From assembly GCF_026341125.1 (NCBI RefSeq), contig NZ_JAPEOR010000001.1:2046001-2110000 (forward strand): a stretch of DNA of 64,000 nucleotides, in the 5' to 3' direction. The DNA is from Streptomyces sp. NBC_01142 (GTDB lineage Bacteria; Actinomycetota; Actinomycetes; Streptomycetales; Streptomycetaceae). Below, piece after piece: positions 9,256 to 17,412 of the stretch. The notes below the pieces were generated by a model. It was not told the DNA's origin, searched no databases, and saw only the letters and a program-made list of their open reading frames with translations. The position numbers and the translations under genes were made by a program. Within the stretch, counting starts at the first letter, position 1, and every line of letters starts with the position of its first letter.

Positions 9256-9690
9256 CTACCGCGGATAGGCGGTCTTGACGACGTATCCGCCACCGCCACG
9301 CCTGTGGCCCTTGACCCTCATCAAGATCACCACGACGTCATTTCCGACGGCCTTCACCGTCGTTCCGTCGGGATAGTACGCCTTGCCCAGAGATGGATAC
9401 TTGTCCCACTGGCCGGTGATGGTCACTGGGTACTGCTCCCCGTCCCTGGCCTTGCTCAGCCACTTCTCGAAGGCATCCCACTTCTTCTTGTCCAGTACCT
9501 TCTGGCCCTGGCTGTTGGTGACGTGGAAGAAGTCTGACACCGCCCGGTCCACGGCCTGCTGCGCGATCTCCTGACTGGTCCAGATCGTGTTGGGCTTCCC
9601 CGTCTCCGCGGCGATCTCAAAGGCCCTCGCCGTATCGGGGTTGACGTGCTTCCTTCCAGGCAGGGGAGGGGACTGGACGACTCGTCCGGC
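9256..9690 (-). pseudogene. orphan polymorphic-toxin C-terminal domain (RNase A-like BECR fold, tentative)
   Basis: Open frame of 144 codons with no ATG or GTG until codon 47, so the N-terminal delivery part is missing. The visible sequence runs from KHVNPDTARAFEIAAETG through TIWTSQEIAQQAVDRAVSDF and WDAFEKWLSKARDG to VVVILMRVKGHRRGGGGYVV and KTAYPR at the end. The order HV, then a Thr/Ser-x-A helix, a Trp-Leu helix, a VVVILMR strand and a closing T-A-Y-P is that of the CdiA-CT RNase A-like domain. It directly precedes a candidate immunity gene. It may be an unexpressed cassette kept as a recombination donor, or the tail of a gene broken by the stop at 9691. Family call is by pattern only. 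Confidence 0.5.
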
Positions 9691-9795
9691 TCAGCCGGGC
9701 TGGCAAAGCAGCCATCACCAACAGCGAGCAGCCGCCCAGACGCGAGAATCGCGATCTACAGCTGGAGTACTGAGCTCATCGCCTGAGGTCCGGAC

Positions 9796-10035
9796 TCAGG
9801 CACGGGCGGTGTGGGCGATGAACGCGGTCCAAGCCGTGGGGGAGAGGGCGAGTTGGGGGCCGGCGGTGTCCTTGGAGTCGCGGATGTGGATGGTGGTGGG
9901 GCAGGTGGCGATCTCGACGCAGTCGCCGCCGCTGCTGTAGCTCGACTTGTGCCAGGAGAGGGCGACTTCGACGCAGTCGTCGCCGGAACCGCTGCTGTAG
10001 CTGCTCTTGAACCAGGACAGTTCGGTGGTGTTCAC
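9796..10035 (-). CDS. DUF397 protein with duplicated N-terminal motif
   Basis: 79-residue protein of the DUF397 family, which in Streptomyces nearly always follows an XRE-type regulator and acts with it in developmental or antibiotic control (WhiJ/AbaA-like loci). The family's opening motif occurs twice: LSWFKSSYSSGSGDDCVEVA, then LSWHKSSYSSGGDCVEIA, followed by the usual IHIRDSKDTAGPQLALSPTAWTAFI. The GTG start overlaps the regulator's TGA (GTGA, 10032-10035), so translation is coupled. The extra motif lengthens the protein by about 17 residues relative to the usual 60-70. Confidence 0.9.
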   Translation of the reverse strand: MNTTELSWFKSSYSSGSGDDCVEVALSWHKSSYSSGGDCVEIATCPTTIHIRDSKDTAGPQLALSPTAWTAFIAHTARA

Positions 10036-10856
10036 AGCGCTCCTCGCAGTCGCTCCAGCAGGCCCACGGAGTCCTCGGGGGTGAGGGCCTGCGAGCGCAG
10101 TTTCGCATACCGCATCTGGAGCACGCTGATCACTTTCGGGTCGGAGACGAACTGGCCGCTTTCCTGGCCCTCGCAGTAGCCGAACCACTGGTTCTCCGGG
10201 GTCTCCAGCAGCCGCAAGGGGCCACCCAAACCGGCGTGCACCTCTCGTACCAGGGGCATCAGCTGGATCTCGACGTTCCGCAGCCCGCCGAGAGCGAGGA
10301 CATGGTCCAGGAGCTCGCGGGTGACGTCGATCCCGCCGGTGCGGCGCAGGAAGAGATGCTCGTCGAGGACGAAGCTGAACGCGGTGTTCGGCCTCTCTCT
10401 GAGCAGGCGCTGACGCTCCTGGCGTGCCTCCAGTTGCGCCTCGACCTGGTCGTCGGACAGCATCGGCACCTGGTTCTCGAACAGCGTCCGCGCATACGCC
10501 TCCGTCTGCAACAGGCCGGGAACCAACCGGCATTCGTACGTGTCGAGGCTGATCGCCAACGCCTCCAGCCCCGCCCACTGGCGGAACCACGACGCCAGCC
10601 CCGGATTGCGCGACAGATGCCGGGCCATCGCCCGCAGCACACCGAACGCCTCCAGTTCGGCCTCGGCCCGGTCGATCAGCGGCTTCGGAGGGAAGCGTCT
10701 GCCCTGCTCGATCGAGCCGAGGAAACTCGGCGAGTACCGCACCTTGGGGGCCAGTGACTCCTGCGTGTATCCCGCGTGCTTGCGGAAGGTCTTGAACGCA
10801 GCGCCGAACGCCCTCAGGCTGTCGGACGGTTCGGGTTCGGTGTGGTCGGCCGTCAT
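10032..10856 (-). CDS. XRE-family regulator with DUF5753 domain (WhiJ-like)
   Basis: 274 residues: helix-turn-helix near the N-terminus (LRAFGAAFKTFRKHAGYTQ, ESLAPKVRYSPSFLGSIEQG) and a DUF5753 domain (WFRQWAGLEALAISLDTYE...LVPGLLQTEAYARTLF...FVLDEHLFLRRTGG) of the Streptomyces regulators that pair with DUF397 proteins. The ATG at 10856 follows a G-rich site; a frame upstream to 11018 is probably untranslated. With the DUF397 gene behind it and the divergent ATPase at 11017 it forms the complete HTH-DUF397-ATPase triad seen in whiJ/abaA-type loci. By analogy it binds the divergent promoter region. Confidence 0.9.
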   Translation of the reverse strand: MTADHTEPEPSDSLRAFGAAFKTFRKHAGYTQESLAPKVRYSPSFLGSIEQGRRFPPKPLIDRAEAELEAFGVLRAMARHLSRNPGLASWFRQWAGLEALAISLDTYECRLVPGLLQTEAYARTLFENQVPMLSDDQVEAQLEARQERQRLLRERPNTAFSFVLDEHLFLRRTGGIDVTRELLDHVLALGGLRNVEIQLMPLVREVHAGLGGPLRLLETPENQWFGYCEGQESGQFVSDPKVISVLQMRYAKLRSQALTPEDSVGLLERLRGAL

Positions 10857-11016
10857 GTGGGACACCCCCGGAGGTCTGATACGAAACCAAACACCGCCAA
10901 GTTCCCCATGGTCACGGTCAGTTATCCGCCCGGTCCACCCGGCGTACTCGTACGCTGACTCAGCGTACGAGTGGCGTTGCTGGTCATCGCGGGTGCGAGC
11001 CCGCCACCTTGAGGCC

Positions 11017-11466
11017 ATGCCTGCTCAGACGAAGCCTCAGAACCCTCAAACCCCCGTCACCGTACGTATGTTCACACAACGGTTCAGCTCCACGCGCCTC
11101 GGTGCTCGTCTCGCCCGGCATCTGGCCGTGCAGCAGCTCGACGGCTGGGGGATTCCGTACGGCACCGACCTCTCCGACGCCGCCGCCCTCATCGTTGCCG
11201 AGCTCGCCGCGAACGCCGTGACCCACGGGCGCGTTCCCGGGCGGGACTTCGAGTTGAGGCTGACGCTGACGGACGACACCCTGAGGATCGAGGTCTCCGA
11301 CGCGCGCGCCGAGAAGCGTCCGCGGGAGGTGACACCCGACGGGGAGTCGGGGCGCGGGCTCCTCCTGGTTGCCGCGTTCGCCGACCGGTGGAGCGTGCTC
11401 GATCGGGTGCCCGTCGGCAAGACCGTACGTGCGGAGATCGCACTGCCGCGCCGAGCTCACCGCTAA
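11017..11466 (+). CDS. anti-sigma-like ATP-binding protein of the HTH-DUF397 triad
   Basis: 149-residue GHKL ATPase. N box DAAALIVAELAANAVTHGR, G1 IEVSDARAEK, G2 GESGRGLLLVAAFADRW and final strand GKTVRAEIALP are all present, so the nucleotide site looks intact. Opens divergently from the XRE regulator 160 bp away. In known triads this protein and the regulator act on the same pathway; the direct partner is not shown here. Confidence 0.88.
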   Translation: MPAQTKPQNPQTPVTVRMFTQRFSSTRLGARLARHLAVQQLDGWGIPYGTDLSDAAALIVAELAANAVTHGRVPGRDFELRLTLTDDTLRIEVSDARAEKRPREVTPDGESGRGLLLVAAFADRWSVLDRVPVGKTVRAEIALPRRAHR

Positions 11467-11508
11467 CCTTTGGCCAGAGCCGAATTGCCAAGGAAACGGG
11501 GGCTGTTG

Positions 11509-11871
11509 ATGACCGGGGAGTTGCCGGAGTCGTCCATACCTGACGAGGCGTGGGAGGAGTTCCAGCGCGAGAGCGAAGGACCCGCACGTCTGGCCGCGCC
11601 GAAGGAGCCGTCCGCGCGGGCGCGGATGGTGGCCGAGCGGCTGCGGCGCGAGGACGAGAAGGCCGCCCGTCGGCAGGGCAGGGGGCGGAGGTGGGGCAGG
11701 AAGAGGAGGGCCGAGGTGCGGGCCGAGCCGGACGGCTGGCGCGCCTGGCCCACCCATCAGCAGACGAGGGCACCGCGGCGCAGGGGCCGGGGTATCTTCT
11801 GGGTGCTCGTGGCGATCGGAGTCGTCATGCTCGTCATGAACCCGGAGAAGGTGCTTTCCTGGCTGTCCTGA
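11509..11871 (+). CDS. small tail-anchored membrane protein, unknown
   Basis: 120 residues. The ATG at 11509 is chosen because a purine-rich site (gaaacggggg) precedes it. The first 85 residues are charged (EEFQRESEGPARL, RMVAERLRREDEKAARRQG); one membrane helix near the end (GIFWVLVAIGVVMLVM) leaves only a short tail, so the protein is probably inserted C-terminally with the body in the cytoplasm. Its TGA and the stop of the convergent phosphatase gene share the hexamer TGATCA, with no gap. No family recognised. Confidence 0.7.
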   Translation: MTGELPESSIPDEAWEEFQRESEGPARLAAPKEPSARARMVAERLRREDEKAARRQGRGRRWGRKRRAEVRAEPDGWRAWPTHQQTRAPRRRGRGIFWVLVAIGVVMLVMNPEKVLSWLS

Positions 11872-12384
11872 TCAGGGGGGCGGCTCCAGGCCGGTCAGCA
11901 GCGAGGCGACGTCCAGTCCCGTCGTGAGGTACTGCTCGAAGGCGGGATTGCGCAGCGCCCACGGGGAACGTCGCAGTCTGACCCGGTCGATCGCCCCCGA
12001 GCTGTCGTGGCCCAGCTCGATCAGCGTTTGCGCGGCCACCAGACCGGACCGGTTGTAGCCGGAGTAGCAGCGCACCAGAACGGTGCGCCTGGCGCGTACG
12101 GCATCGGCGGCGACCACGGCCAGCCGGCGCACGCGGTCGATCTCCTCCGCGGTCAGCCAGTCGTCGGGGATGCGGGCGATGTGGTGCTCCACGCCCTCGG
12201 GAGGGCCGTGGCCCTCCCTGGTGTACAGGCTGATCACCACATCGAACTCGCGGTCCACGACGACGTCCTGGTGACCCTGCTCGGCGTCCGCCCAGACGTG
12301 TCCGCCCATCCAGAGGCCCGTCGTGATCTCGTCCCAGCGCGACCGCGGCTCCGGTACGTTGCCCTCTTTGCGGCGTGTTCTCAC
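11872..12384 (-). CDS. dual-specificity/tyrosine-type protein phosphatase
   Basis: 170-residue single-domain phosphatase. The CX5R signature is CYSGYNR, with Cys106 as nucleophile and Arg112 as phosphate binder, followed by Ser113; an upstream IPDDW supplies the general-acid Asp. The fold is that of DSPc proteins (FDVVISLYT, VLVRCYSGYNRSGLVAAQTL). GTG start at 12384 behind GGGAGAG. No kinase is adjacent, so the substrate is open: phosphotyrosine, phosphoserine or a phosphorylated small molecule. Confidence 0.85.
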   Translation of the reverse strand: MRTRRKEGNVPEPRSRWDEITTGLWMGGHVWADAEQGHQDVVVDREFDVVISLYTREGHGPPEGVEHHIARIPDDWLTAEEIDRVRRLAVVAADAVRARRTVLVRCYSGYNRSGLVAAQTLIELGHDSSGAIDRVRLRRSPWALRNPAFEQYLTTGLDVASLLTGLEPPP

Positions 12385-12420
12385 GTGCTCTCTCTCCCTG
12401 GAGGCGGTCGTCGCACGTTG

Positions 12421-13266
12421 TCAGGCCGCAGGCTCGGGCTGGGCCGGCTCGGCCTGGACCGGGCCCCGGTCTTGGCTCCGGCCCTGGCCCCCGTTTTGGA
12501 CCGGCTGGGACAACTCCCTGGTCAGCCAGACCGGTACGCCACCCAGCAGGCGGAACAGCCGGTCCGCCTCGACCCGCAGTCTGCTCGCCTCCGGCTCGGG
12601 CTCACAATCGGCGAGCGCGGCCAGCGCGGGTGCTGTGCCGATGAGGTAGCCGAGCTCCTCGCGGATCCGCAGCGACTCGGAGAAGCCGTGCCGCGCCTCC
12701 TTCAACTCCCCGTCGCGCAGGGCGAGTCCGGCCTGGTGGAGCCAGGTGAAGGAGAGCAGCAGGGTGTCGCCCTGCGCGGCGGCTCCGGTGTGCGCGCGGA
12801 GGTAGGCGGCGCGGGCGGCCTGCGGGGCGTCGGCGATGTGCTCGGCGACCAGACCGCGCCGGAAGTCCAGCAGCGGGCGGCCGGGTGAGGTGGGGGCGAG
12901 CAGCGCCGCCGCCCTGCCGAGCGCGGAGCGGGCCTCGTCGGCCCGGTCACGTACGCCGAGGAGGGTCGCCGCGTACGCGAGCCGGCCGCGCTCGCAGGCC
13001 GCGCCGCCGCGTTCCTCGTCGTCCCGGGCCACGGCCTCCGCGGTACGCAGCGCGTCCTCCGCCTCGGCCCAGCCTTCGCCGGTGAACAGACAGCGCTCCA
13101 CAAGCAGTCCGGCCCGCTCCAGCGCCGCGGCGGGAACCGCCGCGTGGGGTACGAGCAGAGCCGCTGCGTCGGTCCAACAGCCGCGCGAACGCAGCCGCCA
13201 TACCGCGGTCTGGAGTGGATCGTCACCTGCAGTGGTTCCGGAACCAGACATGGCGGTATGCGCCAC
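12421..13266 (-). CDS. TPR-like protein, unknown
   Basis: 281 residues of paired amphipathic helices rich in Ala, Leu, Arg and Glu (ALERAGLLVERCLFTGEGWA, EDALRTAEAVARDDEERGG, WLHQAGLALRDGELKEARHG), typical of tetratricopeptide-like scaffolds. The C-terminal 30 residues are low-complexity Gln/Pro/Ala. The GTG at 13266 has GGGGAGG six bases ahead; an ATG at 13251 is an alternative. It lies 37 bp upstream of the phosphatase on the same strand, so the two may be one transcript. No catalytic motif. Confidence 0.65.
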   Translation of the reverse strand: MAHTAMSGSGTTAGDDPLQTAVWRLRSRGCWTDAAALLVPHAAVPAAALERAGLLVERCLFTGEGWAEAEDALRTAEAVARDDEERGGAACERGRLAYAATLLGVRDRADEARSALGRAAALLAPTSPGRPLLDFRRGLVAEHIADAPQAARAAYLRAHTGAAAQGDTLLLSFTWLHQAGLALRDGELKEARHGFSESLRIREELGYLIGTAPALAALADCEPEPEASRLRVEADRLFRLLGGVPVWLTRELSQPVQNGGQGRSQDRGPVQAEPAQPEPAA

Positions 13267-13329
13267 ATTGCCCTCCCCGAGCACGCCATTGAGCTGTTGA
13301 GTCAGTCGCATCTCAGCATGGATAGGCAT

Positions 13330-13991
13330 GCCTGGCCAAGAGGTCAGGTGAATTGATTCACAATCACTCGGCGGCGGATGGGGGTGCGGTGGGTGCGGGT
13401 TGGCGGGGGAGATCGGGGTGAGATGGCCGCGTTGTCGGCGTCAATGAGGGGGTCTCGCCGTGACCGTCACGGGTGACGGCGAGGAGGGGCGGGGTTGTTC
13501 CCCCACCCCGCCCCTTCCCGAACTGGGGGCTGCGCCCCCAGGCCCCGAGGGGGAGGGTTGCGTGGGGGCTGACGCCCCCACGCCCCCACGCCCCCATCGC
13601 TCCGGTGGCTCCGCCGCGGAGCCGAGCATCGGGCCCGCGCGCCCCGCGGACCTCCGCAACTGGCCGCCTTCGCGGGGCGTCACCCGCGCCCCGCGCCCCG
13701 CGGACCTCCGCAACTGGCGCCCGCGCCGGGGTGAGAACCCGCACCCCGGGCCCCGCCCACAGGCACCCGCGCCCCGCGGGCCTCCGGGGCGCCCGCCCCC
13801 TAGTTCTGTACGCGAGTAGTGACGTCGTTTTGACATGGCATTGGGAGTCGCACGCTCGCGCGAATAGGCGATGTTCGCGAGAACGGGAGGCACCCCGGTG
13901 GAGGTTCGGGGGTGGTGACGAAATGCTCCAGACAGGTCGGTGGACCGGCTGCCGGAACTAGTGCCGCCCAGCCGGCCCCTTCAGCGCCCCG
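13330..13991. other. 662-bp gene-free stretch with GC-rich hairpins and short repeats
   Basis: No convincing gene on either strand; the open frames are Pro/Arg/Gly-rich artefacts of very high GC. The stretch holds a hairpin (ctgggggctgcgcccccag, 13523-13541), a run of cgccccca units (13571-13600), and a 20-bp direct repeat (ccgcggacctccgcaactgg) at about 13645 and 13697. These are typical of Streptomyces intergenic repeat clutter at convergent or operon ends. Confidence 0.6.
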
Positions 13992-14585
13992 CTACCGGGC
14001 CAGGGTGAGCAGGACCCTCTCCAGCATCTGTCGCAGGGCAGCCCGGTCGGTGGTGTCCGGGCCGGGTCGTGTCACCCCGTCGTACGTGAGTCCCTCGGCG
14101 AAGGCGACCACGATCCGCCCGCCCTCTTCCGGATCCGGGCTGCCGAGCGCCGCTGCCAGCATCCGCGCCTGGCCGACGAAGCTCTCGCGCGCGCGGAGAA
14201 GTTCGATGCCCAGATCCCCTTCCGGGTGGCGCGCCGTCAGGAGGATGATCTCCAGGCGAGCGCGGGTGCGGTCGCGTCGGGGGCCGAGCCAGTGGGCCAG
14301 GACGCCCGCGAAACGGTCGGCGATCTGGCGTACCGGCGGCGCCTCGGCCAGCTCTTCGGAGACGGTCGCCGCTTCGATGTCCGCCACTTCCTGCTCGGCG
14401 ATGAACGCGACCACGCCGGCGAGCAGTGCCTGCCGGGTACGGAAGTAGTAGCTGGTCGACCCCGCCGGCACCGCCGCCCGTCCGTCGACCGCCCGGTGGG
14501 TGAGCCCACGCAGGCCCTCCTCGGCGATGACCGCCACGGCCGCGGTGAGCAGCGCCTGTACGCGGGGGCTCCTGGCGCTGCTCAT
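13992..14585 (-). CDS. TetR-family transcriptional regulator
   Basis: 197 residues. The N-terminal helix-turn-helix is clear: RVQALLTAAVAVIAEEGLRG, LTHRAVDGRAAVPAGSTSYY, FRTRQALLAGVV. The remaining helices form the ligand domain (RLEIILLTARHPEGDLGIEL). Its ATG overlaps the stop of the upstream SRPBCC gene by four bases (ATGA, 14582-14585), so the two are translated together. An 18-bp palindrome just before the operon (15159-15176) is its likely operator, implying autorepression relieved by a small molecule. Confidence 0.9.
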   Translation of the reverse strand: MSSARSPRVQALLTAAVAVIAEEGLRGLTHRAVDGRAAVPAGSTSYYFRTRQALLAGVVAFIAEQEVADIEAATVSEELAEAPPVRQIADRFAGVLAHWLGPRRDRTRARLEIILLTARHPEGDLGIELLRARESFVGQARMLAAALGSPDPEEGGRIVVAFAEGLTYDGVTRPGPDTTDRAALRQMLERVLLTLAR

Positions 14586-15151
14586 GCGACGGCCCGCTTG
14601 CTGAGCCTGCGGAGCATCATCCGGCGGACGAGACCGCTGAACGGCTCGACGAGCCGCCAGTACCGCCGCATGGCCCGATGAGCCGCCTCGTCGAGGCACA
14701 TGACCCGGGTCTCGGTGACGACCCGCGTGCCGTCCGTGGCGGTATCCGTGGCGAATCGCATGCTGAACGTCGCCTTCGCGTAACCCGGTTCGTCGAAGGC
14801 CAGAAACTCGCTCGGCCCCTTGACGTCCGGCCGCCCGTCGGCCGCTCCCATGGTCCACCACTGCCCTACGATCCCCCGGACCGTCTCCCGCGGCGCGTCC
14901 TCGGCCAGCAGCAGGAAGCTGTCCCGCAGGTCCTTCTCCGGGACCGGCACCCCACCGCCCCCGCGCTTCACGCGCCCGAGCTGCCGCCGTACGGCGAACA
15001 GCGCCCGGACGACGGGCCCCCACCCCTCGCCGCCGGCCTGCTCCATCTCCTGCCAGGCAGCCCACACCTCCTCGACCGGAGCTGGGATGACCGTCTGGTG
15101 CCGGGAGGCGAAGTCCGGGCGGGGAACGAACGTGCCTGCGAGTCCACTCAT
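14582..15151 (-). CDS. SRPBCC-family protein (polyketide cyclase/START-like)
   Basis: 189 residues with the helix-grip pattern: an opening strand and cap (PDFASRHQTVIPAPVEEVWA), a long middle (GPVVRALFAVRRQLGRVKRG), beta strands (YAKATFSMRFATDTATDGTR, VVTETRVMCLDEAAHRAM) and the long C-terminal helix (YWRLVEPFSGLVRRMMLRRL). The fold makes a hydrophobic pocket; the activity is not predictable. ATG at 15151 chosen over an upstream one because it sits just after the operator/promoter palindrome. First gene of the operon with the TetR regulator, so it may bind or alter that regulator's ligand. Confidence 0.75.
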   Translation of the reverse strand: MSGLAGTFVPRPDFASRHQTVIPAPVEEVWAAWQEMEQAGGEGWGPVVRALFAVRRQLGRVKRGGGGVPVPEKDLRDSFLLLAEDAPRETVRGIVGQWWTMGAADGRPDVKGPSEFLAFDEPGYAKATFSMRFATDTATDGTRVVTETRVMCLDEAAHRAMRRYWRLVEPFSGLVRRMMLRRLSKRAVA

Positions 15152-15594
15152 ACCCCGTACTCTACATTTGTAGAGTGAGTGGGGTCGGGCATTCGGCAAC
15201 GTCAGCGCGGTTCCGCCTGGATCAGGGAATGGAGTGGTGACGAAATGGGCCGTCCAGAGTGGCGAAAGTGACTCCCGAACTCATGGACATTGATCACGTG
15301 GCAGGGCACGAAGTGGCTCCCGAAGTCGTTGACAAACGACTCCCGTTCTCGGGTTCTGGCTCAACTTCTGTGGAGCGGTAACGCTGAGTGCTGTCTCTTG
15401 ACCCTGCTACAGAAGTCGGACGAGTTCTTGCGGCATGCGAGGTACGGCCGTGATTCAGGCGGAGTCGTCGGCGCAGGGCTCCCATTCGGCTGCGGATGGC
15501 TCGCGCGTTTTGCCGGACCGCGGTGTTGTTGACACAGATGCGTGCCGACGTCCGGCGCACGGGCGCGTCGCGCGCAGTCGTGGAAGGACAAGAC
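15152..15594. other. 443-bp intergenic region between divergent SRPBCC and S33 peptidase genes
   Basis: Contains the TetR-type palindrome at its left end and the peptidase ribosome site (GGAAGGA, 15582-15588) at its right end. A 14-bp word gtggtgacgaaatg at 15234-15247 is repeated exactly at 13912-13925, on the other side of the SRPBCC/TetR operon. No gene is supported in between. Confidence 0.5.
15159..15176. promoter_or_regulatory. palindromic operator for the SRPBCC/TetR operon
   Basis: ACTCTACATTTGTAGAGT: 8-bp arms ACTCTACA/TGTAGAGT around TT, 8 bp before the SRPBCC start. AT-rich against its surroundings and of the size bound by TetR dimers; it probably overlaps the -10 region or is close to the transcript start. 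Confidence 0.78.
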
Positions 15595-17352
15595 ATGCAC
15601 ATATCTGCACCGATAGCAGGCCGTCGGAGTTGCGCCGCGGTCGTTGCCGCGGTGGTGGCCTGCTCGACGGTGTTCATCGGGCCGAACCCCGCCGTCGCCG
15701 GCGGTACTCCGACACCTTCGGTGCCCGCCCCGAAGCTGGACTGGAGACCCTGCCTTCAGGGCAGCCCGTTCGACTGCGCGACCGCGAAGGTGCCGCTGGA
15801 CTACCGCACCCCCCGCGGCCGCACCATCGAACTGGCAGTCGTCAAACGGAAGGCAACCGGCCCCGGACGGCGCATTGGCACCCTGTTCTTCAACCCCGGC
15901 GGCCCCGGCGGGCCCGGAACAGTGCAGATGCCGCAGAACTACGAGTCTTTCCCGCGGGAGGTGCGGGAGCGGTTCGACATCGTCAGCTGGGACCCCCGCG
16001 GGATCGGCAACAGCACCGCGGTGAACTGCTTCGCGAGTCCCGAGGAAGCCGCCGCCTGGAATGCGAGCAAACCGGCAGGCTTCCCGGTGGGCGAACAGGA
16101 GCGGAAGACCTACATCGCTGCGTACAAGGATCTGGGCCGGCGCTGTCAGCAGCGTGACCCCGAGCTCCTGCGCCATGTGTCGACCGCCGACACCGCTCGC
16201 GACCTCGACCAGCTCCGGCAGGCAGTGGGTGACCCACAGCTCACCTACTACGGGATCTCCTACGGCACCTTCCTGGGCGCTACCTACGCCAACCTCTTCC
16301 CCGGCAACGTCCGCGCCATGGTCCTCGACAGCGACTGGGATCCGCAGGCCTGGACGAACCATGGGTCCAACGAGGCCCCCCGGTCCACGGCAATGCTGCG
16401 CCTGGGTTCGGACCGCGCCGCGGCAGAAACCCTGGACCAGTTCCTCACCCTGTGCGGGTCCACTACCACCGCCCGCTGCGCCTTCTCCGCCGGCAGCCCG
16501 AAAGCGACCCGGGACAAGTACCACCAGCTGATGAAGCGCCTCCGGGAGCATCCCGTGGGCGAGTGGACCTATGCCCGTACGGTCAGTGACATGGTGAGCG
16601 GCTTCTACGTCGTCCACCCCCGATGGACGGACGTCGCCGGCGGACTGCAGAGCCTGTGGCAGGGCCGCGCCCCGGAGCCGTCCCCGCTCCCACCCGCCCC
16701 AGCGGTCCCGGATCCGAGTCCGTACCTGGGCGAAGAACAGGCCGGTGCGGTGTTCTGCGGCGACAGCCCCAACCCGCGTGACCCCGCTGCCTACCACGTC
16801 CTGGAGGAGGCCAGCGCCGCCCGTGCGGGCGACACCGGACGCCACTGGGCCTGGGCTGCCGTGGTGTGTGCCGACTGGCCGGGAGTCGCCGCCAACCCCT
16901 ATCGCGGACCGTGGAACAAGCCGACAGCGCATCCCATCCTGGTGGTCGGCACCATCTACGACCCCTCCACTCCCTACTCGGGCGCGAAGGCCATGACCCG
17001 AGAACTGGCCGACGCCCGCCTGCTCACCAACAGCGGGCACGGGCACACGGCACTGCTCAACCCCAGCAGCTGCATCCAGGCCCACGAGAGCCGCTACCTC
17101 ATCGACGGCACCCTCCCGCCGGCCGGAACGACGTGCCGACAGGACATGCCGCCCTTCCCCGCACCCAAGCCGCGCGGCGGCGTCACCACAGGCGGGGGCG
17201 GGATGGCCGACATCATCCAGGGCCGCCGACAACTCGCAGCCTTGGGCACGCGCTGGCTCGACACGAGCTTCGTCGCTGATCATTTTCAGGCAACTTCCCG
17301 AGACCGTTGCGGGCGTGAGCCGTCACTCAACGTGTCAGTTTCACGGAAGTAG
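15595..17352 (+). CDS. secreted alpha/beta hydrolase, S33 tripeptidyl-aminopeptidase type (TAP-like C-terminus)
   Basis: 585 residues. A signal peptide is visible (basic RRS, then CAAVVAAVVACSTVF and AVAGG), so the protein is exported. It has the oxyanion-hole loop FFNPGGPGGPG, the nucleophile elbow GISYGTF with Ser222, and a C-terminal TAP-like domain with the acid and base residues in IYDPSTPYSGA and LLTNSGHGHTALL. This architecture is that of Streptomyces tripeptidyl/prolyl aminopeptidases that trim secreted proteins or feed on peptides. The ATG at 15595 is preceded by GGAAGGA at 7-bp spacing; an earlier frame start at 15496 would bury the signal peptide. Confidence 0.9.
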   Translation: MHISAPIAGRRSCAAVVAAVVACSTVFIGPNPAVAGGTPTPSVPAPKLDWRPCLQGSPFDCATAKVPLDYRTPRGRTIELAVVKRKATGPGRRIGTLFFNPGGPGGPGTVQMPQNYESFPREVRERFDIVSWDPRGIGNSTAVNCFASPEEAAAWNASKPAGFPVGEQERKTYIAAYKDLGRRCQQRDPELLRHVSTADTARDLDQLRQAVGDPQLTYYGISYGTFLGATYANLFPGNVRAMVLDSDWDPQAWTNHGSNEAPRSTAMLRLGSDRAAAETLDQFLTLCGSTTTARCAFSAGSPKATRDKYHQLMKRLREHPVGEWTYARTVSDMVSGFYVVHPRWTDVAGGLQSLWQGRAPEPSPLPPAPAVPDPSPYLGEEQAGAVFCGDSPNPRDPAAYHVLEEASAARAGDTGRHWAWAAVVCADWPGVAANPYRGPWNKPTAHPILVVGTIYDPSTPYSGAKAMTRELADARLLTNSGHGHTALLNPSSCIQAHESRYLIDGTLPPAGTTCRQDMPPFPAPKPRGGVTTGGGGMADIIQGRRQLAALGTRWLDTSFVADHFQATSRDRCGREPSLNVSVSRK

Positions 17353-17412
17353 AGCCAGAACCCGTTCTCGCGTACACAGCCAGCCCCCGGGGCGCCCGTG
17401 CTCGATGTTGCG

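Noticed and set aside
13364..13961. Overlapping Pro/Arg-rich open frames
   Set aside because: Sequence is hairpins and GC repeats; frames on all strands look alike, and none has a ribosome site with protein-like composition.
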